Shown one piece after another: positions 27,001 to 34,952 of a DNA stretch of 64,000 bases. The first letter of the stretch is position 1, and the number at the start of each line of letters is the position of its first letter. A program made the translations under genes and the position numbers. The DNA is from Castellaniella denitrificans (GTDB lineage Bacteria > Pseudomonadota > Gammaproteobacteria > Burkholderiales > Burkholderiaceae_B), in assembly GCF_042653765.1 (NCBI RefSeq), contig NZ_JBHSEZ010000004.1:310001-374000 (forward strand), read 5' to 3'. Under the pieces are notes generated by a model, which saw nothing but the letters and a program-made list of their open reading frames with translations, searched no databases and had not been told where the DNA came from.

Positions 27001-27372
27001 CAGGCGCGGATCGCAGGCCTCGATGCGCGTACGGCAGATGAGGGAAAACGGAATGGCCGCCGGCGACGAGCGGGCCACGAAGACCCGGTCGCCCTGGACA
27101 TCCAGCTTTCTCCAGACGGGCGACAGATCCTCGGCCCGCAACTGGCCACCCACCGAGTGCAAATGGGACAGGAAGCGTTCCTGTTCCTGGAGATTGCCCA
27201 GGACGGCCTCGAAATCGTCGACCAGGTGCAGCCGTTCCTGATGAAAGAACTGCTGGGCCCCGACGAAGAGCGCCCCCAGCAGGATCAGCGAGATCGGGAC
27301 GAAGACGAGGACGACGACGCTGAGCCAATAAGAGCGCTGGGTGATCCGATTGAAGAAAGGGGCATCGTGCAT
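24100..27372 (-). CDS. Hybrid sensor histidine kinase with receiver and HPt domains (kinase 1)
   Basis: The 1090-residue inner-membrane phosphorelay kinase has a membrane helix at about 15-40 and a periplasmic sensor of about 300 residues with no family I recognise. A second helix lies near 345-365, and a PAS-like segment (about 390-480) follows. The kinase core has His509 in SHEIRTPLYG, then NNLISNAVKF and GAGLGLSICDRLA. A degenerate middle segment precedes the receiver with Asp906 in VLTDVNMPRMNG, and a C-terminal HPt has His1038 in LLHRMRGAL. I chose ATG 27372; the frame runs 20 codons further. The layout resembles RocS/BvgS/EvgS-class kinases without their solute-binding sensor. Confidence 0.87.
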   Translation of the reverse strand: MHDAPFFNRITQRSYWLSVVVLVFVPISLILLGALFVGAQQFFHQERLHLVDDFEAVLGNLQEQERFLSHLHSVGGQLRAEDLSPVWRKLDVQGDRVFVARSSPAAIPFSLICRTRIEACDPRLAFYQSLGNYLSGVYSAFWSLSDFPSADLALASRRDPISLSIPSFGYLEDASDESQQTAFAATIRFAWEFLDEQDARQRPEQKGPNAGAPVVHWLPVPGQPHKLLALSSLALFPVDTPPLDYPRTVHLRAALLIDEARLHATRAGVDTPAGYRFWLSRTGQGDLIRGGDSPPDLGAEGFKLTANGLAFLVRDEAGLWTGRYLVSYDRFLRGNAWFLTGAGFLILLCLLGGVGYARWYRYGVVEPARKAQQEILEREAFNRTLIETAPVALCLLEMAEGRVVFSNASALAWLGLEPGDAFPELPGLRDVWRQVRDGQSAGIQPLALPDDRHLLMACAPTRYHEQDVLLCIFTDITAQVEAHHELERAKEAADAASAAKSTFLATMSHEIRTPLYGVLGSLELLSLMALDTQQHQQVERIRGASHQLLQIISDVLDITRIEAGQLQINREPFDPVALVEDCVAAYAAMAQQKGLLLFACVDPETPAAVMGDMAHIRQILNNLISNAVKFTQAGHVIVRLRAEPGEAGRCALRFQVADSGIGITREQQVDLFKPFYLVHADNHTVRGAGLGLSICDRLAQLMDSRIQVVSEPGLGSSFTFELTLDRVDGAAGREAPDLRTLSVRVRAPHAELAENLSRWLAHWGAAAQIVPAAQEPSGGSEEVLLDVQMPRADAPPGWQGRYMGLSPREGPSTHAGIDGFRVSSIGLGLGAWLGGGHPPAEDAAQTAAPRLAWSGVRILVVEDNPINMVTLRDQLEQLGCQVTVAENGEDALSLWAAGRYDVVLTDVNMPRMNGYELARHLRGLGERIPIVGLTANAMRDEELRCRDSGMDAWVVKPIDLRTLCGLLNKLRPRDQLPPNNTPRPEIAVRAPAEGGTEGAKPIEDRYRAVFRRTMAADLGQLRLACGQGQTEAAARLLHRMRGALVVVGWEGQARELGALEDALTAGADAPAVWEKVRQAQEALSAQVEQV

Positions 27373-27409
27373 TGTCTTGAACGGAAGATGCCGCCCCGGC
27401 GCAATGGAA

Positions 27410-28609
27410 TCAGGGCGTCGCGCTCGTACCATAACGCAGAAACGGCTCGATCCCCTCCGCCCGGACGGCGGGCGCCACGAGGAACCCCTGGATGCAGTCG
27501 CAGCCGAGCTGCCGCAACAGATCCAGGTCGTCGTGCGTTTCCACCCCCTCGGCGGTCACCTTGAGACCCAGTTGCCGGCCCAGACGCACCGAGGCTTCCA
27601 GCGCGGCCCGGCGCGTCGCATCGCGCCAGGCTCCGGTGACGAAGCCCCGGTCGATCTTGACTTCGGTGAACGGCAAGGTGGTCAGGTGGCGCATAGAACT
27701 GAACCCATGGCCAAAATCGTCCTGCGCCAGGCCGAAGCCCTTCAGCCGCAAACGGCCAGCCCCCATATGATACTGCCCCATGTCCTCCAGCGTCTGGTCC
27801 TCCAGCAGCTCGAACGTCACGTCGCCGCAGCTTCCGTCCGCGGATTCGACGCACGTCTGGAGCTGGTCGGGCAGGTCCGGATTCGCCAGCAGCGGGACCG
27901 GCAGGTTCACGGACAGCTCCACCCGCCAGCCCGATTTCCGCCACTGCCGCTGCGCAGCCAGCCCATCCATCAGCATCCGGAACAGCAAGGGTTCCTCCAG
28001 GCCATAGAGCCGGATGGCTTCCAGGAACCGGGCATCGCCGGCATGGCTGGCGCCGGGCACCGGCCAGCGGGCCAGCACCTCGACACCGGTCACCTGGCCA
28101 CTCCTGATATCGACCTTGGGCTGGAACCAGCCCTGGATCCTGCGGGCTTCCAGGGCATGGCTGAACACCCCTTTTCCAGCGGGCTGGCTCGGCGGCGGGG
28201 CGTCCTCCGCACTGCGCCGGTCGAAGCCTGCGGACAGCACGGCCCGCAGGCGGCGCGCATGATCCAGGGTGAACGGCTTGACGAACGCGCCCATGACGGC
28301 CAGTCCGCGCGCCTTGGCCATGGCGGCGGCATTGTCCAGCACCGGCTGGCTGCACATGCTGACGCACGCCACCCAGGGCCGCAATCCTTCGCGATGCATC
28401 TGGTCGATGAACTGCAGGCCATCCATGCCGGGCATGTTCAGGTCCATCACGACGAGGCAGCGGTCCGACTGGCGCAGCCGATCCAGCGCCTGCTGCGGAC
28501 TGCTCAGCTCGACGACATGCTGGAAACCCGCATCCCGCAACGTGTACATCAGATGCAAGGCCTGCAGGGGCTCGTCATCCAGGGCAAAAACCGAGATGGA
28601 ATTCATCAT
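27410..28609 (-). CDS. Receiver-EAL protein, RocR-like cyclic-di-GMP phosphodiesterase
   Basis: The 399-residue protein has an N-terminal receiver (about 5-125, FALDDEPLQALHLM, VVMDLNMPGMDGL) and a C-terminal EAL domain (about 150-390). Catalytic features are present: Glu177 in the EVL variant of the EAL triad, FQPKVDI, the asparagine in LSVNLPV, the glutamate in FELLED, QDDFGHGFSSM (two aspartates), EVKIDRGFV (lysine), TAEGVET and QGFLVAP. An active phosphodiesterase is therefore likely. Domain order and size match Pseudomonas RocR (392 residues). It begins one base after the stop of hybrid kinase 2. GGGAG lies upstream of two consecutive ATGs. Confidence 0.87.
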   Translation of the reverse strand: MMNSISVFALDDEPLQALHLMYTLRDAGFQHVVELSSPQQALDRLRQSDRCLVVMDLNMPGMDGLQFIDQMHREGLRPWVACVSMCSQPVLDNAAAMAKARGLAVMGAFVKPFTLDHARRLRAVLSAGFDRRSAEDAPPPSQPAGKGVFSHALEARRIQGWFQPKVDIRSGQVTGVEVLARWPVPGASHAGDARFLEAIRLYGLEEPLLFRMLMDGLAAQRQWRKSGWRVELSVNLPVPLLANPDLPDQLQTCVESADGSCGDVTFELLEDQTLEDMGQYHMGAGRLRLKGFGLAQDDFGHGFSSMRHLTTLPFTEVKIDRGFVTGAWRDATRRAALEASVRLGRQLGLKVTAEGVETHDDLDLLRQLGCDCIQGFLVAPAVRAEGIEPFLRYGTSATP

Positions 28610-28610
28610 G

Positions 28611-31421
28611 TTACATATCTCCCGACGGAGCATGGGCATCGAGCCGATCCTCCAGGACTGAAAAAGAGAACGGCTTGACCAGCAGATCGTCCATCCCCGC
28701 CGCCGCCCACCGCCGCTGGGAACGGGCCAGGGGATCCGCCGTGACGCCGAAGACGACGCCGTCATAGCCCCGGCCGCGCAATGCCCGCGACAAGGCGTAG
28801 CCATCCATGCCGGACATGCGCACGTCCGTCAAGATGGCGGCAAAGGAATCGAGGTCGTCGCGCCGGAGCGCGGCCTCGGCGGAACGTTCCTGCGCGACCT
28901 CGTAGCCCAGGCGCCGCAACTGGTTTCCAAGCACCAGCAGGTTGACCGGGTGATCATCCACCAGCAGGGCTTTTCGGCCCTGGAATCGCACCGATGCCCG
29001 CGCATCGGCCGCAGGCACGCCGGCACCGGCCGCCACGGGGCCCGGCGTCCCTTGGAGCGCCTCGATCGCCAGGCCGATGGCCCGCACCGAAGGGTCCGCC
29101 ACCCAGGCCACGGACGCATCGGCCCCCGCCCGCCCGCCGTCCACGTCCGTCCGCACGCGTTCGATCCGCACCCGCGCCCTCCGGCCCGAGGCGGTCCCGG
29201 GGTACTGGTTCAGGCAGACCCGCAGGTCGCCGGCCTTCGGCGGCCGGTCGTCCTCGGGCACGGCCCAGGCGCCCCAATGCCGCAACCACTGGCAGACATT
29301 GCCCACGATCTCCGGGGCGGCGCCCGCGACCCAGACACGCTGCGGATCCAGCACGGGGATCCGGCGAGGGACTTCCGGCGCGGTCTCGGCCAGCGGCAGG
29401 GTCACGTCCAGCGCCATGCTGGTGCCCAATCCCGGTTCGCTGACCACCTGCAGGCCGCCGCCCATCAATTCCGCCAGCATGCGGCTGATGGTCAGCCCCA
29501 GCCCCGTGCCGGCCGCCTTGCCCTGCTCATTCTTCCCGGGGCTGAAATAGGGCTCGAACAGGTAGGGCAGGTCGTCCGGGTCGATGCCCACACCGGAATC
29601 CACCACCTGGAAGCGCAAGGCCATGCCGCGCTCATCGGGCCTGGCCTGTGCACGGATGATCACATGCCCCGACGCGGTGAACTTGATGGCATTGCTCACC
29701 AGATTCCCGAGGATCTGGCGCAGCCGCAGGGAATCCCCCAGCAGCACGCGCTCCATCTCCACGTTCATGAGGGCGTACAGGTGCAGCCCCTTCACGCGCG
29801 CGGCGGCCTCGTACGCGGCCACGACCTCGTCGACCAGGTCGGCGGGGCCGAACGCCCTGGACTCGATGTGGATCCGCCCCGCCTCGATCTGCGACAGGTC
29901 GAGCGCGTCATTGACGATTCTCAGCAGCGTCTTCACGGAATGGGCCAAGGCTTCGAAATAAGGCTGCTTCCCGGGCGGAATGTCCGACGGCTCGAACAAC
30001 TCCAGCGTGCCGGTGATACCGTGCAGAGGCGTGCGGATCTCATGGCTCAGCATGGCCAGGAAGCGCGTCTTGGCCTGATTCGCCTCTTCCGCCAGGCGAT
30101 GCGAGCGCGCCAGATTGTCTTCTATCCGCTTTCTGGCCGAAACATCCCGGATCAGGCAAAGCGCCGCGCGCCGGCCCTGGTATTCCAGCACGACCGCATC
30201 GACATGCAGGACCCGCCCATCCGGCAAGCTGGCCTCGGTGCGCCTGTCGGCCTCGCCCGGCCCGGGAATGCGATCCCGCCACTGCGCGTCCTCGGCAAGC
30301 CAGGACCGCGCAAACGCGTTGGCCAGGTGCACGGCATGCCGCTCATTGTCCACCAGCGCCAGGCCGATGGGCGCCATGGCCAGGATCGTCTGGTTCAGCG
30401 TCAGGCTTTCGGACAATTCCCGGTACTGGCGGCGCATCGGCGCCAATACCCGGCGTCTGATCTGCCGGGCAAAGAGCAGGACTCCCAGCGCGAACACCGA
30501 CACCAGGCCGACGGCCCGGCCGATGACGGGAGCCTCGTCCCGCAGCAGCCGGGCGACGGGCAACGCATATTTCACCCGCAAGCCGCCGACACCGATCGAC
30601 TTGCTCAACAGAACATAACGCGGCAGCCAGCCCTCTCCGGCAAAGCCGTAGTAATCCGCGGCGAATCGGTCGGTGGACATGGCATGGCTCAGCCCGCCCC
30701 GCTCCACCACCACCAGGCCCTCGCGGTCGTACAGGCCGTACAGCGTGCCGGGCGGAAGGAAATCCGGCGCCAGCACATTCTGGAGATCATGCAATTCCAG
30801 CCCCAGCCAGCCGCTATGCGCGTCCCGGCGATCCAGGGGGGAATAGGCGATCAGCGTGTCGGCTTTCCGACTTATGCCTCCGAGCCATACCACAGGCGCC
30901 ATGCGCCCTTGCGGCGCATCGTTCACACGCAGAAAGCCGCGCGCGTCATCCCCCGACGCCAGATGCCAGGAGGGGCGTTTCCCATCCACGGCCAGGCGGG
31001 CCACCATGGAGAAAGACGGCTGCGCATAGACCAATGTTCCAACCCGCCGGATCGCATCCAGGTAACGGGGCGTCAGGAACAGCATCCGCGATGCCTTTTC
31101 CCCATCGGCCACAGGCAGGGGAACCGCCGGCCCATCCACGCCGAAACCGCCTCCGGCCCTGGATGCCTGCCCGGACGGCGGCTGGAAAGAAGTGGCGGCC
31201 AGGGCGCGTATCAGGACTTCACGCTGATCGAAATAAAGTTGCGCCTGATACGCCGCGGCATTCAAGTGTCTGCGATATTCGGACAGGGTTCTGGAGGCGG
31301 ATACATACACGTACCCACCCAATCCGATGATCATACCCAGTAACAAAGCCAATACAAAAAACAACAGCAGCGCTTCTGGCGTACGAACAAAATCTCTTTT
31401 GGATAAATTTTGTCGCTGCAT
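28611..31421 (-). CDS. Hybrid sensor histidine kinase with C-terminal receiver, no HPt (kinase 2)
   Basis: The 936-residue protein has a membrane helix at about 15-42, a periplasmic sensor of roughly 260 residues and a second helix near 305-325. A PAS-like region (about 345-440) precedes the kinase core with His460 in LSHEIRTPLHG, LGNLVSNAIKF and GTGLGLTISRML. A degenerate receiver-like stretch follows, then a receiver with Asp866 in ILTDVRMSGMDG. The chain ends soon after the receiver, so it lacks the HPt found in its neighbour and would need an external phosphotransfer partner. The ribosome site is weak. It is the first gene of the signalling operon. Confidence 0.87.
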   Translation of the reverse strand: MQRQNLSKRDFVRTPEALLLFFVLALLLGMIIGLGGYVYVSASRTLSEYRRHLNAAAYQAQLYFDQREVLIRALAATSFQPPSGQASRAGGGFGVDGPAVPLPVADGEKASRMLFLTPRYLDAIRRVGTLVYAQPSFSMVARLAVDGKRPSWHLASGDDARGFLRVNDAPQGRMAPVVWLGGISRKADTLIAYSPLDRRDAHSGWLGLELHDLQNVLAPDFLPPGTLYGLYDREGLVVVERGGLSHAMSTDRFAADYYGFAGEGWLPRYVLLSKSIGVGGLRVKYALPVARLLRDEAPVIGRAVGLVSVFALGVLLFARQIRRRVLAPMRRQYRELSESLTLNQTILAMAPIGLALVDNERHAVHLANAFARSWLAEDAQWRDRIPGPGEADRRTEASLPDGRVLHVDAVVLEYQGRRAALCLIRDVSARKRIEDNLARSHRLAEEANQAKTRFLAMLSHEIRTPLHGITGTLELFEPSDIPPGKQPYFEALAHSVKTLLRIVNDALDLSQIEAGRIHIESRAFGPADLVDEVVAAYEAAARVKGLHLYALMNVEMERVLLGDSLRLRQILGNLVSNAIKFTASGHVIIRAQARPDERGMALRFQVVDSGVGIDPDDLPYLFEPYFSPGKNEQGKAAGTGLGLTISRMLAELMGGGLQVVSEPGLGTSMALDVTLPLAETAPEVPRRIPVLDPQRVWVAGAAPEIVGNVCQWLRHWGAWAVPEDDRPPKAGDLRVCLNQYPGTASGRRARVRIERVRTDVDGGRAGADASVAWVADPSVRAIGLAIEALQGTPGPVAAGAGVPAADARASVRFQGRKALLVDDHPVNLLVLGNQLRRLGYEVAQERSAEAALRRDDLDSFAAILTDVRMSGMDGYALSRALRGRGYDGVVFGVTADPLARSQRRWAAAGMDDLLVKPFSFSVLEDRLDAHAPSGDM

Positions 31422-31494
31422 GAGAGAATTCTAAGCAGCGGCTCATGAAGAGGATTTAGTAATAATCCGAAAACAAATTGAATCGTCCCGCACG

Positions 31495-31510
31495 GCGGCG
31501 GGCCCGCCGC
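31495..31510. terminator. GC palindrome after the APC permease gene
   Basis: GCGGCGGGCCCGCCGC is a perfect 16-bp palindrome five bases beyond the permease stop codon. It is followed on the minus strand by an AT-rich stretch with T clusters (31445-31485) but no uninterrupted T-run. It may act as a weak terminator separating the permease from the signalling operon. The AT-rich DNA that follows probably carries the promoter of the kinase operon. Confidence 0.4.
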
Positions 31511-31514
31511 ACAA

Positions 31515-32864
31515 TCAGCCGCACCGGAGGGCGCGCTTATGGCGGCGCCGGCGCAGGTCGGACGCGGTCACGCCAATGCCGGCAACCAGCAACGCCGCCC
31601 CGCCCCACCCCAGCGCCGGCGCGAATATGTCCATGAAGGGCAGCGAAACCACGATCAGCACGACGATCGATAATCCCAGGAATGCCTGCCATCCTTTCAA
31701 GGGCCTGTTCCAGTGCCTGGCGGCGCCGCTCGAAGCGAAGCGCCAGGCCGCCGCGAACACTGCGCCCCAGACGCAAAGCGCGCCAACGGTCGCAATGGCG
31801 GTGGCGATCTCAAACCCCTTCAACCGCTGGTATGTAACCGCCACGAGCACGGCCGCCGCGCACAAAAAGGCGGCGGCCGTCGCCACGCGGGGACTTCCCG
31901 CATGGAGGCGGCCGAGGCACGCCGGAAGTTCGCCCGCCCGCGCGGCCTCGTGCAGCACGCGCGCGGCCCCGAACAACTGGCTGTTGATCACGGACAACAC
32001 GGTGACGGCGATCAGAAGGCTGAACAGAGGATAGGCCCAGGCTTGCGACAAGAACCCCAGCAGATACTGCGTCGGCAATAAATGGATGGGCACGGTGCCG
32101 GTATGGACTAGCATGGCGGTGACTGCGACGATCACCCACACCATCAGGGCCAGCCAAGCGGAAACCCGCATCAGGCGGGCACGCAGGACATGCGGTGCCG
32201 CCGAGGTCTCCCGGGCCGCCAGCGACAGGGATTCGATGCCGACGAAACCCAGCGTCGCCAGGACGAACGGCGGCCAGAGCGCACCGGGATCGGCGCGCAA
32301 CAGATCCCACAGCCACCCCGCCTCCACCGGAGTCGGCCCGTCCGCGCGCCAGATGGCAAGGCCGCCCAGCACCAGCACGCCGGCGACCGTGCCGATCTTG
32401 ATCGCGGACAGCAGCATCTCGAGGCGCGCGAACGCCTTCGCCCCGCGGGCCATCACGAGCGCCAGGCACAGCAGGCCCGACAGGCTGATCAGCCAGCCCG
32501 GCAGCCAGCCCAGCCAAGGCTTGAGCGCCGGCGACAGGAAGGTGACTTCCGTACCGACGATGGCGGTCACGGTCAGGAAGTATGCCGCCCGGACGAGGCC
32601 CGCCGCCCGGCGCCCGAGCTGGCGTCCGATGGCCTCGGTGAATGACCTGGGAACCGGACCGCCCAGGGTCAGTTCCGCCATGCAATGCATCAGCAACAGG
32701 AAAACGGCGATGGCGGCGATATAGACCGGCACCGCCGCGCTGCCGACCAGCGAGAGCGGGAAGATGCCGCCGGACACGAGTCCGAAACTGATCACGGCGC
32801 CGAAACCGACCATGGACATCTGGGACAGGCTGAGCAAGCGTGGCAAACGGGAATATCGGCGCAT
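31515..32864 (-). CDS. APC-superfamily amino acid permease
   Basis: This 449-residue protein with about 12 membrane segments has LSLSQMSMVGFGAVISFGLVSGGIFPLSLVG, the conserved first-helix region of APC carriers. It also has LTLGGPVPRSFTEAIGRQLG, GTEVTFLSPALKPWLGW, FVLATLGFVGIESLSLAARET and SVINSQLFGAARVLHEAAR. These fit uptake of an amino acid or polyamine by ion symport; the cargo is unknown. The frame is open to a TTG at 32930, but ATG 32864 begins the conserved sequence. It is divergent from the fimbrial region and appears functionally separate from it. Confidence 0.82.
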   Translation of the reverse strand: MRRYSRLPRLLSLSQMSMVGFGAVISFGLVSGGIFPLSLVGSAAVPVYIAAIAVFLLLMHCMAELTLGGPVPRSFTEAIGRQLGRRAAGLVRAAYFLTVTAIVGTEVTFLSPALKPWLGWLPGWLISLSGLLCLALVMARGAKAFARLEMLLSAIKIGTVAGVLVLGGLAIWRADGPTPVEAGWLWDLLRADPGALWPPFVLATLGFVGIESLSLAARETSAAPHVLRARLMRVSAWLALMVWVIVAVTAMLVHTGTVPIHLLPTQYLLGFLSQAWAYPLFSLLIAVTVLSVINSQLFGAARVLHEAARAGELPACLGRLHAGSPRVATAAAFLCAAAVLVAVTYQRLKGFEIATAIATVGALCVWGAVFAAAWRFASSGAARHWNRPLKGWQAFLGLSIVVLIVVSLPFMDIFAPALGWGGAALLVAGIGVTASDLRRRRHKRALRCG

Positions 32865-33098
32865 ATATGGAAATTGAAAATCGGATATAAGGGCGGGGCG
32901 CTGGCACGACGGGAATGGCGCCGGCGGCAAAAGGTGACATTTATAGCATCGTTGCCGGCCGCCCGATCCCGGACGCAGATTCTTTCGGAATAATCCTAAA
33001 CATCTAAAACAAACGGAAGGCTAATATCCTCCTGCTTTATCTCAAGCAACGCAATCCCCTAGAAAGACAGCAATCTGTCTTATTACCAGCCCCACCGA

Positions 33099-33560
33099 AT
33101 GAAGCCAATGAACAAGCCCGGTTTTTGGGCGGATTACGACATGAAAATCGTGTGCAATGAATTGCGCCGCCAAGGCCTGCTCTCCGTGGCAGATTGGGCC
33201 TGCGACGCAAGCTATTGCGCGAGACGTTTCGATTCCACCACCTACCTTGGCTACCGCCTGTGGGCAAGCCCTTGTCTGCGCATGATGCAAAGACACCGGC
33301 CGCTGGCGCGCGCCCTGGCGATTCCTGTCCGCTGGATGATCGCGGACATGCGATATCAACACGGCGCTCGTTCAAACAGGCATTTCCTTGGTTTGCTGAT
33401 CAACCGGGGCCTTTTCTGGCCCGCGAACAGGCTGATCGGCAAAGCGGCCCGGTTTCTGGGATCGCCGGGCGCAAAAGGGTTTTCGCCCAGTTCAAAGAAA
33501 TCATTCGGCGGCAATCTGGCGGAATGCTTCGTTCAACCTCCTTTAAAAGGTGATTTATCC
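33099..33560 (+). CDS. Hypothetical open frame running in frame into the pilin gene, possible gene remnant
   Basis: Within the 696 bases between the permease and the pilin, an ATG at 33099 opens a frame with no stop before the pilin ATG. Residues 1-120 look protein-like, with composition unlike a shadow: YDMKIVCNELRRQGLLSVADW, TTYLGYRLWASPCLRMMQRH, VRWMIADMRYQHG and GLFWPANRLIGKAARF. Residues 121-154 look like leader DNA. I do not recognise a family. It may be the 5' part of a gene that lost its end, or a real gene whose stop has vanished. The region 32865-33098 holds only AT-rich DNA with a small hairpin at 33064-33081. Confidence 0.35.
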
Positions 33561-34088
33561 ATGAAGAAGAGTATTTTCAGCGCACTGACGGTCGCCGGCC
33601 TGGTCGCATCCGTGAGCACCGCCTCGGCGACGCCCAATTCCGGCACCATCAACTTCCAGGGCTACATCACGGAATCGGCCTGCTCGATCTCCGGCGGCGA
33701 CACCAATATGACCGTCCCGATGGGCAGCATCACCAAGAACGAATTCACCACGGCCGGCACGCGCAACACCACCCCGGCGCGCTTCTCCATCTCGCTGCTC
33801 AACTGCAACACGGAGGTTGCCAAGAACGCGACCATCGCCTTCACGGGCAATGTCGTGGGCACCGGCCTGCTGGCGCTGGAACCCTCCGGCGCCCAGGGCG
33901 TGGCGGTCGCGCTGTTCAATGCCAACAACCAAGCCATCACCGTCGGCGGCACGGGGGTCAGCGGCGCCCTCACCAACGGGACCAATGAATTCAAGTTCCA
34001 GGCCTATTACCAGGCCACGACCGCCGTCGCCAATATTGTCGCGGGCGCGGCCAACGCCAAGGCGACTTTTACGGTCACCTACTCGTAA
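33561..34088 (+). CDS. Major fimbrial subunit (type 1 pilin family)
   Basis: This 175-residue chaperone-usher pilin has a signal peptide MKKSIFSALTVAGLVASVSTASA. The mature part has the pilin pattern SGTINFQGYITESACSISGG with the first disulfide cysteine, SISLLNCNTEVAKNATIAFTG with the second, and the closing beta-zipper strand NAKATFTVTYS. It resembles Bordetella Fim2/Fim3/FimX subunits in size. The start is fixed by AAAGGTG eight bases upstream and by the signal peptide, despite the open frame continuing upstream. It leads the fimbrial operon and is followed by a strong hairpin. Confidence 0.92.
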   Translation: MKKSIFSALTVAGLVASVSTASATPNSGTINFQGYITESACSISGGDTNMTVPMGSITKNEFTTAGTRNTTPARFSISLLNCNTEVAKNATIAFTGNVVGTGLLALEPSGAQGVAVALFNANNQAITVGGTGVSGALTNGTNEFKFQAYYQATTAVANIVAGAANAKATFTVTYS

Positions 34089-34120
34089 ATCGGCGCGCCA
34101 AAGGGCTTTCCGGCCCTTCC

Positions 34121-34150
34121 ACGGGCTGAGGAATTCTCCTCAGCCCGTTT
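34121..34150 (+). terminator. Hairpin between pilin and chaperone genes, likely partial terminator
   Basis: ACGGGCTGAGGA, loop ATTC, TCCTCAGCCCGT is a perfect 12-bp stem beginning 33 bases after the pilin stop. Only TTTC follows, so termination should be incomplete. A smaller hairpin (AAGGGC/GCCCTT, 34101-34118) precedes it. Such hairpins commonly make the major pilin far more abundant than its assembly proteins, by attenuation or by protecting the upstream message from decay. Confidence 0.7.
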
Positions 34151-34217
34151 CATCGATGCCCGGCCTCACATGGGGCCGCCGCGCTCCCCCGTCCACCCCC
34201 CCCATACGCGTAACCCC

Positions 34218-34952
34218 ATGAGCTCAATCGCCCGAAGCCTGCTTCCCGCCCTATTGATCAGTTGTCTGGCATGCGGCCCCGTCCAGGCCGCCGTTCAGCT
34301 CTCGTCCACACGCGTCATCATGAATGAAAAGGACCGCAACGCCATCGTCACGGCCAAGAATAACGGCACGCAGCCCGTCGTGGTACAGGCCTGGGTCGAT
34401 GGCGCCGCCGAGGAAATGAAAACGCCTTTCTTCATGACGCCGCCGCTGAGCCGCTTCGACGGCGGAGAGGAGCGCAACCTGACCGTCAGCCGGGTCGACG
34501 ATGATTTTCCTGCGGACCGGGAATCCTATTACTGGGTCAATGTCCTTGAAATTCCGCAGAAGGTCGATTCCCAGGAAAACAGCCTCGCCCTCGCCATACG
34601 CACCCGCATCAAGCTTTTCTACCGTCCCGCGGCCATCCTGAAGGCCGCCCGGGGCCCCGACCAGGTTTCATGGCAGCTGGAGCGCAATGGGGGAGCCTGC
34701 TCCATCTCGATCACCAACGCATCCCCCTACACCATCAATTTTTCCCGCATCGACATCGATGGGGACTCGGACGCCCTCGGTAAAGGGATGGTCGCCCTGC
34801 CCCTCGAACAGACCCGGGTGGTGCTGCCCAAGTGCCCGGCCAGATCATCGATCCAGGTGCAGCCGCGCGTCGTGAACGACTATGGGGCCGTCGACGCCTG
34901 GCCGACGCTCACCCTGCAGGAAGGCAGGTCCGTCATGGGAAGCGCGCAGTGA
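34218..34952 (+). CDS. Periplasmic fimbrial chaperone (PapD/FimC family)
   Basis: This 244-residue protein has a signal peptide ending near GPVQA and the two immunoglobulin-like domains of fimbrial chaperones. Donor-strand features are present: QLSSTRVIMNEKDRNAIVTAKNNG with the conserved arginine, YYWVNVLEIPQK, and the subunit-binding strand ALAIRTRIKLFYRPAAI with the conserved lysine. NASPYTINFSRIDIDG is the usual C-domain signature. The frame is open 16 codons upstream, but ATG 34218 begins the signal peptide. The end overlaps the usher start by four bases. Confidence 0.92.
   Translation: MSSIARSLLPALLISCLACGPVQAAVQLSSTRVIMNEKDRNAIVTAKNNGTQPVVVQAWVDGAAEEMKTPFFMTPPLSRFDGGEERNLTVSRVDDDFPADRESYYWVNVLEIPQKVDSQENSLALAIRTRIKLFYRPAAILKAARGPDQVSWQLERNGGACSISITNASPYTINFSRIDIDGDSDALGKGMVALPLEQTRVVLPKCPARSSIQVQPRVVNDYGAVDAWPTLTLQEGRSVMGSAQ

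Noticed and set aside
33064..33081. AAGACAG-CAAT-CTGTCTT hairpin as terminator upstream of the fimbrial region
   Set aside because: There is no T-run in either direction and no gene ending nearby that would need it; it may be part of a leader.
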